Origin: Holosporaceae bacterium
Lineage (GTDB): Bacteria; Pseudomonadota; Alphaproteobacteria; UBA3830
Length of the DNA stretch: 13,693 nt
Reading direction: 5' to 3'
Assembly (NCBI GenBank): GCA_031276835.1
Contig: JAISMI010000053.1
Coordinates: 1-13,693, forward strand
Part shown: positions 6,432-13,655 of the stretch, piece by piece
Layout of the letters: every line of letters starts with the position of its first letter
Numbering within the stretch: the stretch's first letter is position 1
The notes under the pieces: generated by a model
What the model was told of the DNA's origin: nothing
What the model saw: the letters and a program-made list of their open reading frames with translations, nothing else
Databases searched by the model: none
Program-made: the position numbers and the translations under genes

Positions 6432-6689
6432 ATGAAAAAAGTAGCAATTGCCGTTTTGACAATTCTATCTGCGTTATCCGAATCTAGCGCGATGGAAAAT
6501 CCGAACGCAGACGTTGACAAAACTCGATCGGAAACCACTCAAAGAATTTTTATAACTTTATTGGATGGGTATGAGGCCTCGCCATATGAGGAATCGAGCG
6601 ATGAATTGAATGAAAAATATTCAAACGACTCTATCAATTTATGTGAACTCAAAGCTCTTTCCCCATCAGACGGAACAATAGCCGATTGA
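6432..6689 (+). CDS. small secreted acidic protein, unknown function
   Basis: An 85-residue protein. ATG at 6432 has one of the strongest ribosome-binding sites in the window (AAAGGAGGA, 6417-6425, 6 bases upstream). It opens with a classic signal peptide (MKKVAIAVLTILSALSESSA, cleavage probably near residue 20). The mature part of about 65 residues is hydrophilic and acidic, with DE-rich segments around YEASPYEESSDELNEKY, and carries a single cysteine. I recognise no family. In a host-associated bacterium, a short signal-bearing acidic protein flanked by palindromes could be a secreted effector or envelope accessory, but nothing in the sequence proves this. The downstream spacer keeps short coding-like stretches, so the protein may have been longer once. 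Confidence 0.65.
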   Translation: MKKVAIAVLTILSALSESSAMENPNADVDKTRSETTQRIFITLLDGYEASPYEESSDELNEKYSNDSINLCELKALSPSDGTIAD

Positions 6690-7105
6690 TTCGATTGATA
6701 AAAAAGCGCTTTCCTTTCACTTAACGACGAGCAACTGGATAATGTTTAAAGTTACAGAAAAACTTTAGAGCAACCTAAGAATTGCCCGACAAGTATGAAA
6801 AATCAATCCGAAAGACGTTGATGGGATTGCCAAATAAAAATAGAAAAAGTTAGCTAAATCCATTGATTTTCAGGTATCCTACAGAAATGCTGCAGAGCGC
6901 CATCCAAACTTCGGTAACAGCTGAAAAATCAACAAATCCATGGCGTAATTCTATTTTTATTAGGCACTTCCGACGTTGATTTTTCCCAAGACATTAATAA
7001 AAGTATTCGTCAACGCTGCCAAGATTCGTTAAATTTATGGAAATCTGAATAATCTTAGAACGCAGTTTCTATCATTATTGGGACAATCCCGCAAATCTAA
7101 ACCCT
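6690..7105. other. gene-poor spacer, nested palindrome and possible decayed coding sequence
   Basis: There is no intact gene in this stretch. It holds the 189-bp nested palindrome (6797-6985), a perfect 10-bp palindrome AAAGCGCTTT (6703-6712) and a small hairpin TAAAGT/ACTTTA (6747-6752 with 6762-6767). Short coding-like stretches appear in different plus-strand frames and are broken by stops and frame changes: KSAFLSLNDEQLDNV (from about 6702) and ELPDKYEKSIRKTLMGLPNK (from about 6779). This would fit a decayed gene, but I cannot name it. Confidence 0.35.
6797..6985. repeat. nested imperfect palindrome, MITE-like
   Basis: Three collinear pairs of inverted blocks share one centre. The outer pair is GAAAAATCAA (6797-6806) with TTGATTTTTC (6976-6985). 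The middle pair is 18 positions with one mismatch: 6828-6845 (TGCC then AT-rich) with 6949-6966 (AT-rich then GGCA). The inner pair is TTGATTTTCAG (6863-6873) with CTGAAAAATCAA (6921-6932), with one extra base. The central loop is about 47 bases. No transposase and no clear target-site duplication is visible. Confidence 0.6.
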
Positions 7106-7139
7106 AAAAAAACTCGTCGTTCATTTAAACGGGAACGAC
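7106..7139 (-). terminator. intrinsic terminator overlapping the end of the SIMPL gene
   Basis: Read on the minus strand, GTCGTTC (7139-7133) pairs with GAACGAC (7122-7116) across a 10-base loop that contains most of the TGA stop codon. GAG and seven T (7112-7106) follow. This is a standard stem plus U-run, partly inside the last codons of the gene. Confidence 0.8.
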
Positions 7140-7864
7140 TTAGAGAATCCGGCTCTAACGACAAGTCTCAGCTTTTTATTTACGCTCGCGCTTTCTTTAC
7201 TATTCCAACTATCGGTATTTTCCGACTCGTCCTCGGCGCGTATCGTAATTTCCCCCTGTCTCAGGTAGACGACTTTACCTATTTTCTGTCCGTGCGGAGC
7301 TACGCAGGCTTCCGCATTTTTTTTGGCGTTTTCGGAGGCGTCTCGCATCATTATTAATTTTATATCGGCAAAGTTGGTTAGGCTATAGGAATAATGGAAG
7401 GTTATAAAAATTCCCTCCGACGAAAGTTTAATAATTTCCTCTTTTATTTTGTTGATCTTACTCAAATCCTTTGTGCGGACTATTAACTTATCCTCCGCCT
7501 TAAAATATCTGCGCTTTTTGACGGTCTTCATTCCGGACGAAATGATTTCGCCTTCATTTTCGTACTCTTCCGTCGTATCCATTGAAGAATTTACAATTTC
7601 CTCTTCGGTTATTCCCTGACTTTTTACGAATCCTATGACTTTGTCCTTATCGGAAATGCGTTTTTTGTATAGTTCTTCCAGATTTTTTCCGGTATTAGAT
7701 ATTCTTATGGACATATCTCCCACGTCGGCCCGAACAATTTTTTCAGACAATCCTTTTACCTCGATTAATTCATTTCCGGCCCTCATATTTTTTGAGGAAA
7801 AATATCCAAATCCAATTAGACCGCCGGAAATAATGATGGAGGCAATAATATAAGGACGTCTCAT
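7121..7864 (-). CDS. SIMPL-domain (DUF541, YggE-like) membrane-anchored protein
   Basis: A 247-residue protein with an N-terminal transmembrane or uncleaved signal segment (residues 5-21, YIIASIIISGGLIGFGY) and a periplasmic SIMPL domain. The domain opens with the family-like IEVKGLSEKIVRADVGDMSI and includes the conserved middle helix region RDASENAKKNAEACVAPHGQ, followed by the GKVVYLRQGE strand. SIMPL proteins are envelope proteins with a reported link to oxidative stress in E. coli YggE. The exact activity is unknown. ATG at 7864 is chosen over the longer GTG start at 7900 because GGAGA (7871-7875) lies 6 bases upstream and the membrane segment then starts at once. It is its own transcription unit: the preceding gene has a terminator at 7938-7965 and this gene has one at its own end. 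Confidence 0.85.
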   Translation of the reverse strand: MRRPYIIASIIISGGLIGFGYFSSKNMRAGNELIEVKGLSEKIVRADVGDMSIRISNTGKNLEELYKKRISDKDKVIGFVKSQGITEEEIVNSSMDTTEEYENEGEIISSGMKTVKKRRYFKAEDKLIVRTKDLSKINKIKEEIIKLSSEGIFITFHYSYSLTNFADIKLIMMRDASENAKKNAEACVAPHGQKIGKVVYLRQGEITIRAEDESENTDSWNSKESASVNKKLRLVVRAGFSKSFPFK

Positions 7865-7937
7865 TAGATTTCTCCATAGCTTTTGAGAAAATACTATCAC
7901 AGAAAGATTAATAAAAAACTAATATTGCCAATATTAT

Positions 7938-7965
7938 GAAAAACTCCCGTTTCCAGGAGTTTTTC
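7938..7965 (-). terminator. terminator hairpin after the usher-like gene
   Basis: GAAAAACTCC (7938-7947) and GGAGTTTTTC (7956-7965) form a perfect 10-bp stem with an 8-base loop, 20 bases past the stop of the usher-like gene. On the minus strand the T-run is the outer part of the 3' arm (GGAGTTTTTC), as in many compact terminators. It could work in both directions. Confidence 0.7.
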
Positions 7966-7985
7966 GAAATAAAATTTACGACGCC

Positions 7986-9785
7986 TTAGTCTCTCAAAAT
8001 ATTAAACCCGCTGCTCCGATAAGGCGAGAAACCTTTCAGCGACAAACTTGTGCCCAGATAAGCTCTCTGCCTATTGGCGTGTTTTTTATTTGTCGACGTT
8101 TCCTTGTCTTCATACTGATCCACAACGTTCTCGTCCACTTTCAAACCGAAGAAAGCCGTATTGTATTTGACGGTAAAGCATGGATTGCTCAACCCTGGTC
8201 TTCTTGTATACTCTGCACTCAATTCCAGCCCTTTGACAGCCTCCGGAGCGTAGGTAATACTTCCGTAGGATCTTCTCTTTTCATCGTCATAGTAGAGGTA
8301 ACTGCCCTCGATTGATAGCTCTGATCCTAAATCGACGACACAGGCCACCGTCAACCTTCTATCCGGAGATTTCTTATTTCTGCCGCCGAATGGGTCGTCA
8401 TAGGTAATACCTCCGGCAACGGTAAACGTATAATTGTTGTTGAAGGTAGTCGTCAAACTAAGAGTGTACTCGCGCAATCTATAGACTTCGTTCCATGCTC
8501 CGTTGAAAATAAATCCAGGAGTAACCCCCCAAACTGGCTTCGAATAAAGCCGAGCGGTAATTTGCCGAGAGGAAGACGGCGGCGTTGGAAGGAAATTTAT
8601 CGTTCCTGCGCTATATAGATCATATAACCTATTATATTCAGCGACAACATCTTCGCTTGCTCCGACGTCTCCAAAGCCTTTTCCCTTAGCCGCCATAAAT
8701 ATTTCCAGAGAAATTCCAGTTTCATTTTCCGGCAGCGAGTAAAAAATTCCAGCTCCGACAGTTCTATGAGATTTTTCATACCAACGGGCGTCGCTGTAGG
8801 CGATATTTGGAGCAATCTTGCCAAACGCTCCGGAAAATATCACGGTTCCGTCGACTAAGTAGTAATTTTCGCGAGCCTGTAAACCGACTCCAGCCGTTAT
8901 ATTTTCGCCGCGACTGAATCTGTAGTTTGCGCTAAGACGAGGCTTATTTTGATATCTGAGTCTATTCGGATCGTCGAGATTCCATTTATGAGCATAGACG
9001 ACCGTGAAATCGAAATCGTCCTTACAGGCCGGCGGAGTTCCGTATCCACCGAAGTAATCCACTCCTACGACCTCGGATCTGCTTAGCTGATCGGTAATTT
9101 TTACGTCGACTCCTGGCAATTTAGCCTCTTCCGGAAGATCGGAAATCTTATAGACTCCAGGCCTAAGCAGTTGCACGGCGACAATCTGCTTGCCCAGCTT
9201 ACATTCGACTTTGCTGAGTCTTGTGATAACAATCGGAGATCCTCCGTTGATAGTACTACCGTTTCCGCTCTGTCTAAAGATGCTTATACCGGCTCCGGAC
9301 AGCGGCGTTTGAAATCCAACGGTATTTCTTGTGGTGGTATCGCCGACAACTATACGAAAATCCTTCTCTTTATCGGTGTAGACGCCCCTGGCGTAGCTTC
9401 TATAAAAATGCGCTTTATCGAGAGTATTCTCGGCGGCGCTATTTAATCTTGCCCTATCATTGTTTGTCATAGGAGAAACTACCGTAAAATTATTCCTTAA
9501 AAACGGCGTAAAAGTAAACTGACGACCGTAGTAGACGTCGCCTTCGACGACAAAATTTCCAAACGATAAAACGGGATTTAATGCGACCGCGGACGTATTC
9601 TTTGGCCCCAGCGGATAATTATTGGCTCTTTCGTGGGCGGTTTTTATATTTAGGAAACTATCGACTTTCTCAGATTCGACATTACCAACGTTCGCGCCTT
9701 TGTCTTTTGCCTCGTTTTTTTCTCCGGCAGTAGCGCAGAAGCATAAAAGCGAACCAATTGCAAAACAACTTACTCTTTTAAACAT
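7986..9785 (-). CDS. usher-like outer-membrane beta-barrel protein (FimD/PapC-like), orphan
   Basis: A 599-residue protein with a signal peptide (MFKRVSCFAIGSLLCFCATAG). Residues 144-154 (RIVVGDTTTRN) resemble the barrel strand before the usher plug. Residues about 184-246 (SPIVITRLSKVECKLGKQ then PGVYKISDLP and VDVKITD) match the layout of the FimD/PapC plug domain, and alternating beta strands follow to the end. Ushers normally have 800 or more residues, with an N-terminal chaperone-binding domain and C-terminal plug-like domains; both seem reduced or missing here. No chaperone or pilin gene is nearby. Start: ATG at 9785 with GAGG (9791-9794) 5 bases upstream; GTG at 9791 overlaps that site. 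The barrel class is fairly sure and the usher relation moderately sure. It could instead be another porin or secretion barrel. The C-terminus lacks a final aromatic residue. Confidence 0.6.
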   Translation of the reverse strand: MFKRVSCFAIGSLLCFCATAGEKNEAKDKGANVGNVESEKVDSFLNIKTAHERANNYPLGPKNTSAVALNPVLSFGNFVVEGDVYYGRQFTFTPFLRNNFTVVSPMTNNDRARLNSAAENTLDKAHFYRSYARGVYTDKEKDFRIVVGDTTTRNTVGFQTPLSGAGISIFRQSGNGSTINGGSPIVITRLSKVECKLGKQIVAVQLLRPGVYKISDLPEEAKLPGVDVKITDQLSRSEVVGVDYFGGYGTPPACKDDFDFTVVYAHKWNLDDPNRLRYQNKPRLSANYRFSRGENITAGVGLQARENYYLVDGTVIFSGAFGKIAPNIAYSDARWYEKSHRTVGAGIFYSLPENETGISLEIFMAAKGKGFGDVGASEDVVAEYNRLYDLYSAGTINFLPTPPSSSRQITARLYSKPVWGVTPGFIFNGAWNEVYRLREYTLSLTTTFNNNYTFTVAGGITYDDPFGGRNKKSPDRRLTVACVVDLGSELSIEGSYLYYDDEKRRSYGSITYAPEAVKGLELSAEYTRRPGLSNPCFTVKYNTAFFGLKVDENVVDQYEDKETSTNKKHANRQRAYLGTSLSLKGFSPYRSSGFNILRD

Positions 9786-9878
9786 ACTCACCTCACATAA
9801 ATAATGCGCCTACGCTAGCACATTACCAACGCATTAGCAAAACGCCTGCCAAAATTAGGTCTTTTTCTATATAACACT

Positions 9879-9894
9879 GTGTCTCGTTTGACAC
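9879..9894. promoter_or_regulatory. operator-like inverted repeat upstream of the usher-like gene
   Basis: GTGTC (9879-9883) and GACAC (9890-9894) form a 5-bp inverted repeat with a 6-base spacer. On the minus strand a TATATA box follows about four bases later (near 9869-9874), roughly 80 bases before the usher-like gene start. The layout fits a repressor site next to a -10 box, but it could also be a weak end signal of the preceding OMP gene. Confidence 0.25.
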
Positions 9895-9923
9895 GTTTTT
9901 ATTCAAAACGCAACGGCCAAACT

Positions 9924-10556
9924 CTAAAATTTCACGTTATAAATAAACGCTATGCGCAAATTTATAGATCGTCCGACTTCCAATTTGTAATTATCTGCGC
10001 TCTTATCCGTTTTCATTCTGTATTCAATATCGACGCGGGACGTGCACTTATTGCATATGCTTTTTTCCACGCCCAATCCCCAAACCGGAATTAATTTTGA
10101 GATTTTAATGGATCGCATAGAATTATCAACGGAGACTCTTTTATGGACAAGCCCTAATTTTCCAAAAAATAAGGCTCCATCCGATGCGCATCCAACTCTA
10201 AAGCCGAAATATGGAGCGACGCCGTTACTTTTTATTTCCTCGTTCGCTCCTTGAAACACGCAGCGGTCATTCTGAGTTTTAGCGAAATCAATCAAGATTT
10301 CTCCACTGCAGTAAAACGGATGGGCGTTGGCCGTTTTTCCGCTTCCCAACAACAGAGATCCAAAAAAACCATTGGCTTTTGCGGATATATTTTGGATTGG
10401 AATTCCAGCTCGCGAAGTTTCTATAGTATTTTCAGAAAAACCATATCCCAAACCCGCTCCCAAATACGTTCCATTAAAAGAATCAACGTTCTGCGTCTCT
10501 TCGGCGATTACTTGCGGCGCCGTCAAAAGCGTCAATGAAAGTAGCAACTTTCTCAT
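9924..10556 (-). CDS. outer-membrane beta-barrel protein, Omp25/OmpA-like porin family
   Basis: A 210-residue protein with a signal peptide (MRKLLLSLTLLTAPQVIAEE, cleavage near residue 19). It begins its mature part with FNGTYLGAGLGYGFSEN, the typical first strand of 8-stranded alphaproteobacterial surface barrels. Alternating strands follow, including PYFGFRVGC and FFGKLGLVHKR, and the last residue is Phe (IAFIYNVKF), the C-terminal signal read by the BAM complex. Several cysteines are present, possible substrates of the DsbA-like protein encoded in this window. ATG at 10556 is chosen over a start 7 codons earlier because GGAG (10562-10565) is 5 bases upstream. Likely role: surface structure or interaction with the host environment; no enzymatic motif is visible. 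Confidence 0.85.
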   Translation of the reverse strand: MRKLLLSLTLLTAPQVIAEETQNVDSFNGTYLGAGLGYGFSENTIETSRAGIPIQNISAKANGFFGSLLLGSGKTANAHPFYCSGEILIDFAKTQNDRCVFQGANEEIKSNGVAPYFGFRVGCASDGALFFGKLGLVHKRVSVDNSMRSIKISKLIPVWGLGVEKSICNKCTSRVDIEYRMKTDKSADNYKLEVGRSINLRIAFIYNVKF

Positions 10557-10586
10557 AATAACTCCTTCTCCAAACAATACTACTTT

Positions 10587-10625
10587 AAAAAGTATATAAA
10601 AATTAATAATAAAGCAATACTTTTT
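10587..10625. terminator. AT-rich inverted repeat between lpxK and the OMP gene
   Basis: AAAAAGTAT (10587-10595) and ATACTTTTT (10617-10625) are perfectly complementary with a 21-base loop. It lies 43 bases past the lpxK stop and about 30 bases before the OMP start on the same strand. The T-run in the 3' arm would allow weak termination in either direction; alternatively it is an AT-rich promoter element of the OMP gene. Confidence 0.35.
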
Positions 10626-10667
10626 TATTTTCCGATTTCTGATTGCGGCAGTCTTTGCGTTAGAGTA

Positions 10668-11615
10668 TTAAATATCGATCAAGGCGTCGATTGGATTTTT
10701 CCAGACAATTTTGGCCGACACGGCGACTATGGCCTGGGATTGACGAGAAGGAATACGCATAAGATCCTTCTGGGTCGTAACCAGTTGAGCTCCTAAAATT
10801 TCAGCTTCCCGAATCAATTTCTGCAAAACCGTTTCGGGAAACGGATAATGGTCCGGAAAGACGACCTTTTTTACGACTTCAAAATTTTTCAGAGAATTAA
10901 AAAATTTGTCCGGATATCCCAGACCGCAAAAAACCAAAATTTTTCCCTTTATCGATGAAAAATCCTGCTGAATTTCCCCGAAAAAAGCGGGACCGTCCCA
11001 GAATTTATTGAAATCGGAATTTTGACCCAAAACAATTATTCCGTCGACGTCGGATTTTATTTTTTCGAAATTCAAGCGATTAGGCCCCAACGGGAACATT
11101 TCTCCATTTCCAAGTCCCTGTTCGCCGTCTATCACCACAAGTTTCAAGTCTGGTTTTAGATATTTTTGGGTGATTCCATCGTCGAGAATAAAAAAATCGT
11201 AGTTTTCCCGCTCCGCTAATTTAGCGCTTTGGGATCTGTCTTTTCCCACGTATACCGGAACGGAATAGGACAGCAACAAAGGCTCGTCGCCCACGTCTTC
11301 ATAGGAATGGATTTGATTGTCGACGCGCAGCGTTTCGTTTGACAATCTTCCAAATCCGCGACTGAGAACCGCTACTTTTTTATTTTTGAACTTCAGAATA
11401 TCGCAAATAGATTGCACAACCATTGTTTTTCCGGATCCTCCGATGGTTATTCCTCCGACGGCAACGACCTTTGTTTTTGGACTTATATGGCGATAGCCTT
11501 TCCAATAATTTCTGGCGGAAACGTAGGAATAAACGGCGGCGATTGGTTTTAGAAAAATTTTTTGAAGAATACTGGGTTTTTTATACCAAAATTTTGGAGT
11601 TTGGAAAAAAATCAT
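10668..11615 (-). CDS. lpxK: tetraacyldisaccharide 4'-kinase
   Basis: Lipid A pathway kinase, 315 residues, about the usual length. It phosphorylates the 4' position of tetraacyldisaccharide-1-phosphate to lipid IVA at the inner face of the cytoplasmic membrane. N-terminal hydrophobic helix (about 21-35) for membrane contact. Walker A VGGITIGGSGKT (53-64), SRGFGR (85-90), GDEP (109-112), and the catalytic-site motif ILDDG (Asp145-Asp146) in the position of the family's DD pair. Then GNGEMFPLGPNR (169-180), also typical. The start is 5 bases after the MFS transporter stop with no clear Shine-Dalgarno site, so translation is probably coupled. Its presence means the cell makes lipid A. Confidence 0.95.
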   Translation of the reverse strand: MIFFQTPKFWYKKPSILQKIFLKPIAAVYSYVSARNYWKGYRHISPKTKVVAVGGITIGGSGKTMVVQSICDILKFKNKKVAVLSRGFGRLSNETLRVDNQIHSYEDVGDEPLLLSYSVPVYVGKDRSQSAKLAERENYDFFILDDGITQKYLKPDLKLVVIDGEQGLGNGEMFPLGPNRLNFEKIKSDVDGIIVLGQNSDFNKFWDGPAFFGEIQQDFSSIKGKILVFCGLGYPDKFFNSLKNFEVVKKVVFPDHYPFPETVLQKLIREAEILGAQLVTTQKDLMRIPSRQSQAIVAVSAKIVWKNPIDALIDI

Positions 11616-11620
11616 TAATT

Positions 11621-12928
11621 TTACAACTGTTCACATTCCCTTGGAATTAATACTCTAACTAGGCATAGAGCTAGAAACGAGAAAAACATACTGTAGATGA
11701 ACGAGTACATACTTCCGAAATTATCCCAAATTCTACCGGCTATCGAGGAGGCGGTCAAGTAGGCCACTCCGAGCATGAGCGAGTATATTCCGATTGCGGT
11801 GGCTCTCAGGTGAAAATCTACTCGTTCGCTGATCAGAGACAGGAACAAGCCCTGTATGGCGGTCATTTGTCCGCCCCATAGAAAGGCGCCGAGGTATACG
11901 TTAATAATCGGATAGTTTTTCATAAACGGCGCCATTATAAAAGAAATATTGGCAACGATCATGAGAATCATGCATACGACGATAAGTCTTCCTTTTCCAT
12001 ACTTATCCGCTAGAACTCCGATGGGAAACGACAGTAACACCTGACCAACGCTGATAAACGAGCTTGCCGTTCCGGATAAAGTCGTGCTCAAGAAATTGTT
12101 GGCGTAGATGGGAAACATATGCTCCGTAAAATGTCCCATTTCAAAAATCAGAGCCAGTAGAATTATTTTCCAAAATTGGGAGTCGAGCGATTTTAGGTAT
12201 TTTTTCTTAAACGGATTTTCCGGAGCGACTTTTTTCTCTGGAATTTGAGCTAATTCCCGAGGAGTTTTTACTCCGTTCAAACAGATTATTGCGATAATAA
12301 CTGGAATTATTGCGCACCAGAAGACAAATCTATAGTCGTTGCCGCTGGTATACATGATATGTACGGCTATCAGCGTGCCGGAAAGACTGCCGATTGTTTT
12401 CATGGATCTGCTGAATCCAAACGATCTTCCGCGATATTTTTTAGGACTTAGGTCCGCAATTAACGCGTCTCTTGGAGTTGCCTGTACGCCGTTGCCGACT
12501 CTTTCCGCCGATTGCACGAACATTACCACCCACCAACTGTTAACGACGGCGAGAAAGGATCTGGCGAAAAGCGTTATGAAGCATCCGACATACAAGATTA
12601 TCTTTCTTTCCTTCAGGAAATCGCTAACGGGACCCGCAAAAACGCGCGTTACGAAGGAAAGACATTCGACTATTCCGTCCAGGAGAGTAATATCCGAGGC
12701 AGTGGCCCCAAGTTCGTTTTTCAAAAACAAACTCAGTTGACTATAAACCATTGTCGTTGCGACGCCAAGAAAAAGTCCAAATAAAGAAACTGCAAAAACA
12801 CCGCGGGGAAGATTTCTAAGCGCAAAAAAAAAGCCGTCTTTAGAGTAGTTATTTTCAAAATTTAAGGCTTGGTTCTGCGAGTCGTTGGAGCTGTCAGTCT
12901 CTACTTTCCCAAAGGGCGATTTCGCCAT
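11621..12928 (-). CDS. MFS transporter, 12 transmembrane helices
   Basis: A 435-residue major facilitator with a charged N-terminal tail of about 40 residues, then two six-helix halves separated by a basic cytoplasmic loop (about 221-250). Motif A-like loops are GPVSDFLKERK (99-109) and GVLADKYGKGR (304-314). The block ERVGNGVQATPRDALIADLS (142-161) marks a widespread MFS subgroup with the pattern GKGxRxxPRDALIAD. The substrate cannot be read from sequence; drug, sugar or metabolite export are all possible. GAGGAG (12935-12940) lies 6 bases before ATG. It heads a two-gene operon with lpxK, and a sigma70-like promoter is visible upstream (13025-13053). Because it is cotranscribed with lpxK, an envelope-related cargo is conceivable, but that is inference. 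Confidence 0.9.
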   Translation of the reverse strand: MAKSPFGKVETDSSNDSQNQALNFENNYSKDGFFFALRNLPRGVFAVSLFGLFLGVATTMVYSQLSLFLKNELGATASDITLLDGIVECLSFVTRVFAGPVSDFLKERKIILYVGCFITLFARSFLAVVNSWWVVMFVQSAERVGNGVQATPRDALIADLSPKKYRGRSFGFSRSMKTIGSLSGTLIAVHIMYTSGNDYRFVFWCAIIPVIIAIICLNGVKTPRELAQIPEKKVAPENPFKKKYLKSLDSQFWKIILLALIFEMGHFTEHMFPIYANNFLSTTLSGTASSFISVGQVLLSFPIGVLADKYGKGRLIVVCMILMIVANISFIMAPFMKNYPIINVYLGAFLWGGQMTAIQGLFLSLISERVDFHLRATAIGIYSLMLGVAYLTASSIAGRIWDNFGSMYSFIYSMFFSFLALCLVRVLIPRECEQL

Positions 12929-12988
12929 TGGCGTCTCCTCAATATGATTCCATGGCTTTATACAATAGATGGAGAAAAAAGTCCAATG

Positions 12989-13013
12989 AAAAAGCTCCGC
13001 TTCGCCGAAACTT
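12989..13013 (-). terminator. hairpin with T-run in the leader of the MFS-lpxK operon
   Basis: On the minus strand 13013-12992 folds into an 8-bp stem (two G-U pairs) with a 6-base GCGAAG loop, and the T-run extends to 12989. It starts only about 12 bases after the -10 box of the predicted promoter, so it would form at the very 5' end of the mRNA. It might end read-through from the tRNA genes upstream, or act as an attenuator or 5' cap-like stabiliser. Confidence 0.45.
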
Positions 13014-13024
13014 CTCTATGATTT

Positions 13025-13053
13025 TATAAAAATACATTTATATTTTGTATCAA
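13025..13053 (-). promoter_or_regulatory. sigma70-type promoter for MFS-lpxK
   Basis: On the minus strand TTGATA (13053-13048) and TTTATA (13030-13025) are separated by exactly 17 bases, close to TTGACA-17-TATAAT. Expected start of transcription is near 13018, about 90 bases before the MFS start codon. Confidence 0.5.
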
Positions 13054-13186
13054 TTATTGGAAAAAACCATGGCGACCGCGATTAAGAATCGTAAAAAATT
13101 CTTAAGCATCAATGAAAAAGCAAAAAACGTCGATTGAAAACTCGCCGCCCTCGAAATTGTTGGGAAAAAAGATTTGTTCGTCGAAA

Positions 13187-13263
13187 TGGCGCGTCCGAGA
13201 GGATTCGAACCTCCGACCTTCTCCTCCGGAGGGAGACGCTCTATCCAGCTGAGCTACGAACGC
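13187..13263 (-). tRNA. tRNA-Arg (anticodon CCG)
   Basis: Full cloverleaf on the minus strand: acceptor GCGTTCG/CGGACGC (one G-U pair), D arm GCTC/GAGC, anticodon arm TCTCC-CTCCGGA-GGAGA giving anticodon CCG (reads CGG), T arm GGAGG-TTCGAAT-CCTCT, discriminator G and an encoded CCA (13189-13187). It lies downstream of the tRNA-Thr gene on the same strand, about 100 bases apart, so they may be one transcript. A 14-bp palindrome (13256-13269) spans the mature 5' end. Confidence 0.96.
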
Positions 13264-13364
13264 GTTCGTCGATCATATCTACTCCGCCGACCAAAGGCAA
13301 TTGGGTTTCTGACGAAACGGTTCAATACCATTGCCGCCGACTGAGTCGTTGCGCCGGAAAATTC

Positions 13365-13439
<75 letters not shown>

Positions 13440-13655
13440 CTAAAAATTCACCGTAATTTAGCATATCATTTTTTTATTTGAAAGTGGCGAATTACCGAAG
13501 ATCGTCCGGTAAATATAGAAAACTAATCCAAGAGACTCTAATTACTTAGGGTTTTAACAGGGAAATTTATCAGGATAGGTTTCGTTAGGAAATTTTAATT
13601 TATTTGGAATAGCTGTATAACTCTTAGAGTTTCAGAGAAAAAGGATTTATACAGC
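13440..13655. other. 216-base spacer between tRNA-Thr and the last, partial gene
   Basis: AT-rich, with divergent genes on either side. It should hold the tRNA promoter (minus strand) and the promoter of the plus-strand gene. A small inverted repeat TTACCG/CGGTAA (13492-13497 with 13507-13512) and the hairpin at 13612-13655 are the only structures I see. Confidence 0.5.
13612..13655 (+). promoter_or_regulatory. 5'-leader hairpin around the ribosome-binding site
   Basis: GCTGTATAA (13612-13620) and TTATACAGC (13647-13655) are perfectly complementary over 9 bp. The loop holds AAAGGA (13640-13645), the likely Shine-Dalgarno site, and the 3' arm ends directly at the ATG at 13656. Folding would place the start codon at the base of the stem, so translation could be controlled by it; as DNA it could be an operator. 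Confidence 0.35.

Noticed and set aside
13082..13105. TTAAGAAT/ATTCTTAA hairpin as a terminator for the tRNA genes
   Set aside because: The T-run lies in the loop on the minus strand, not after the stem, so it does not fit an intrinsic terminator.
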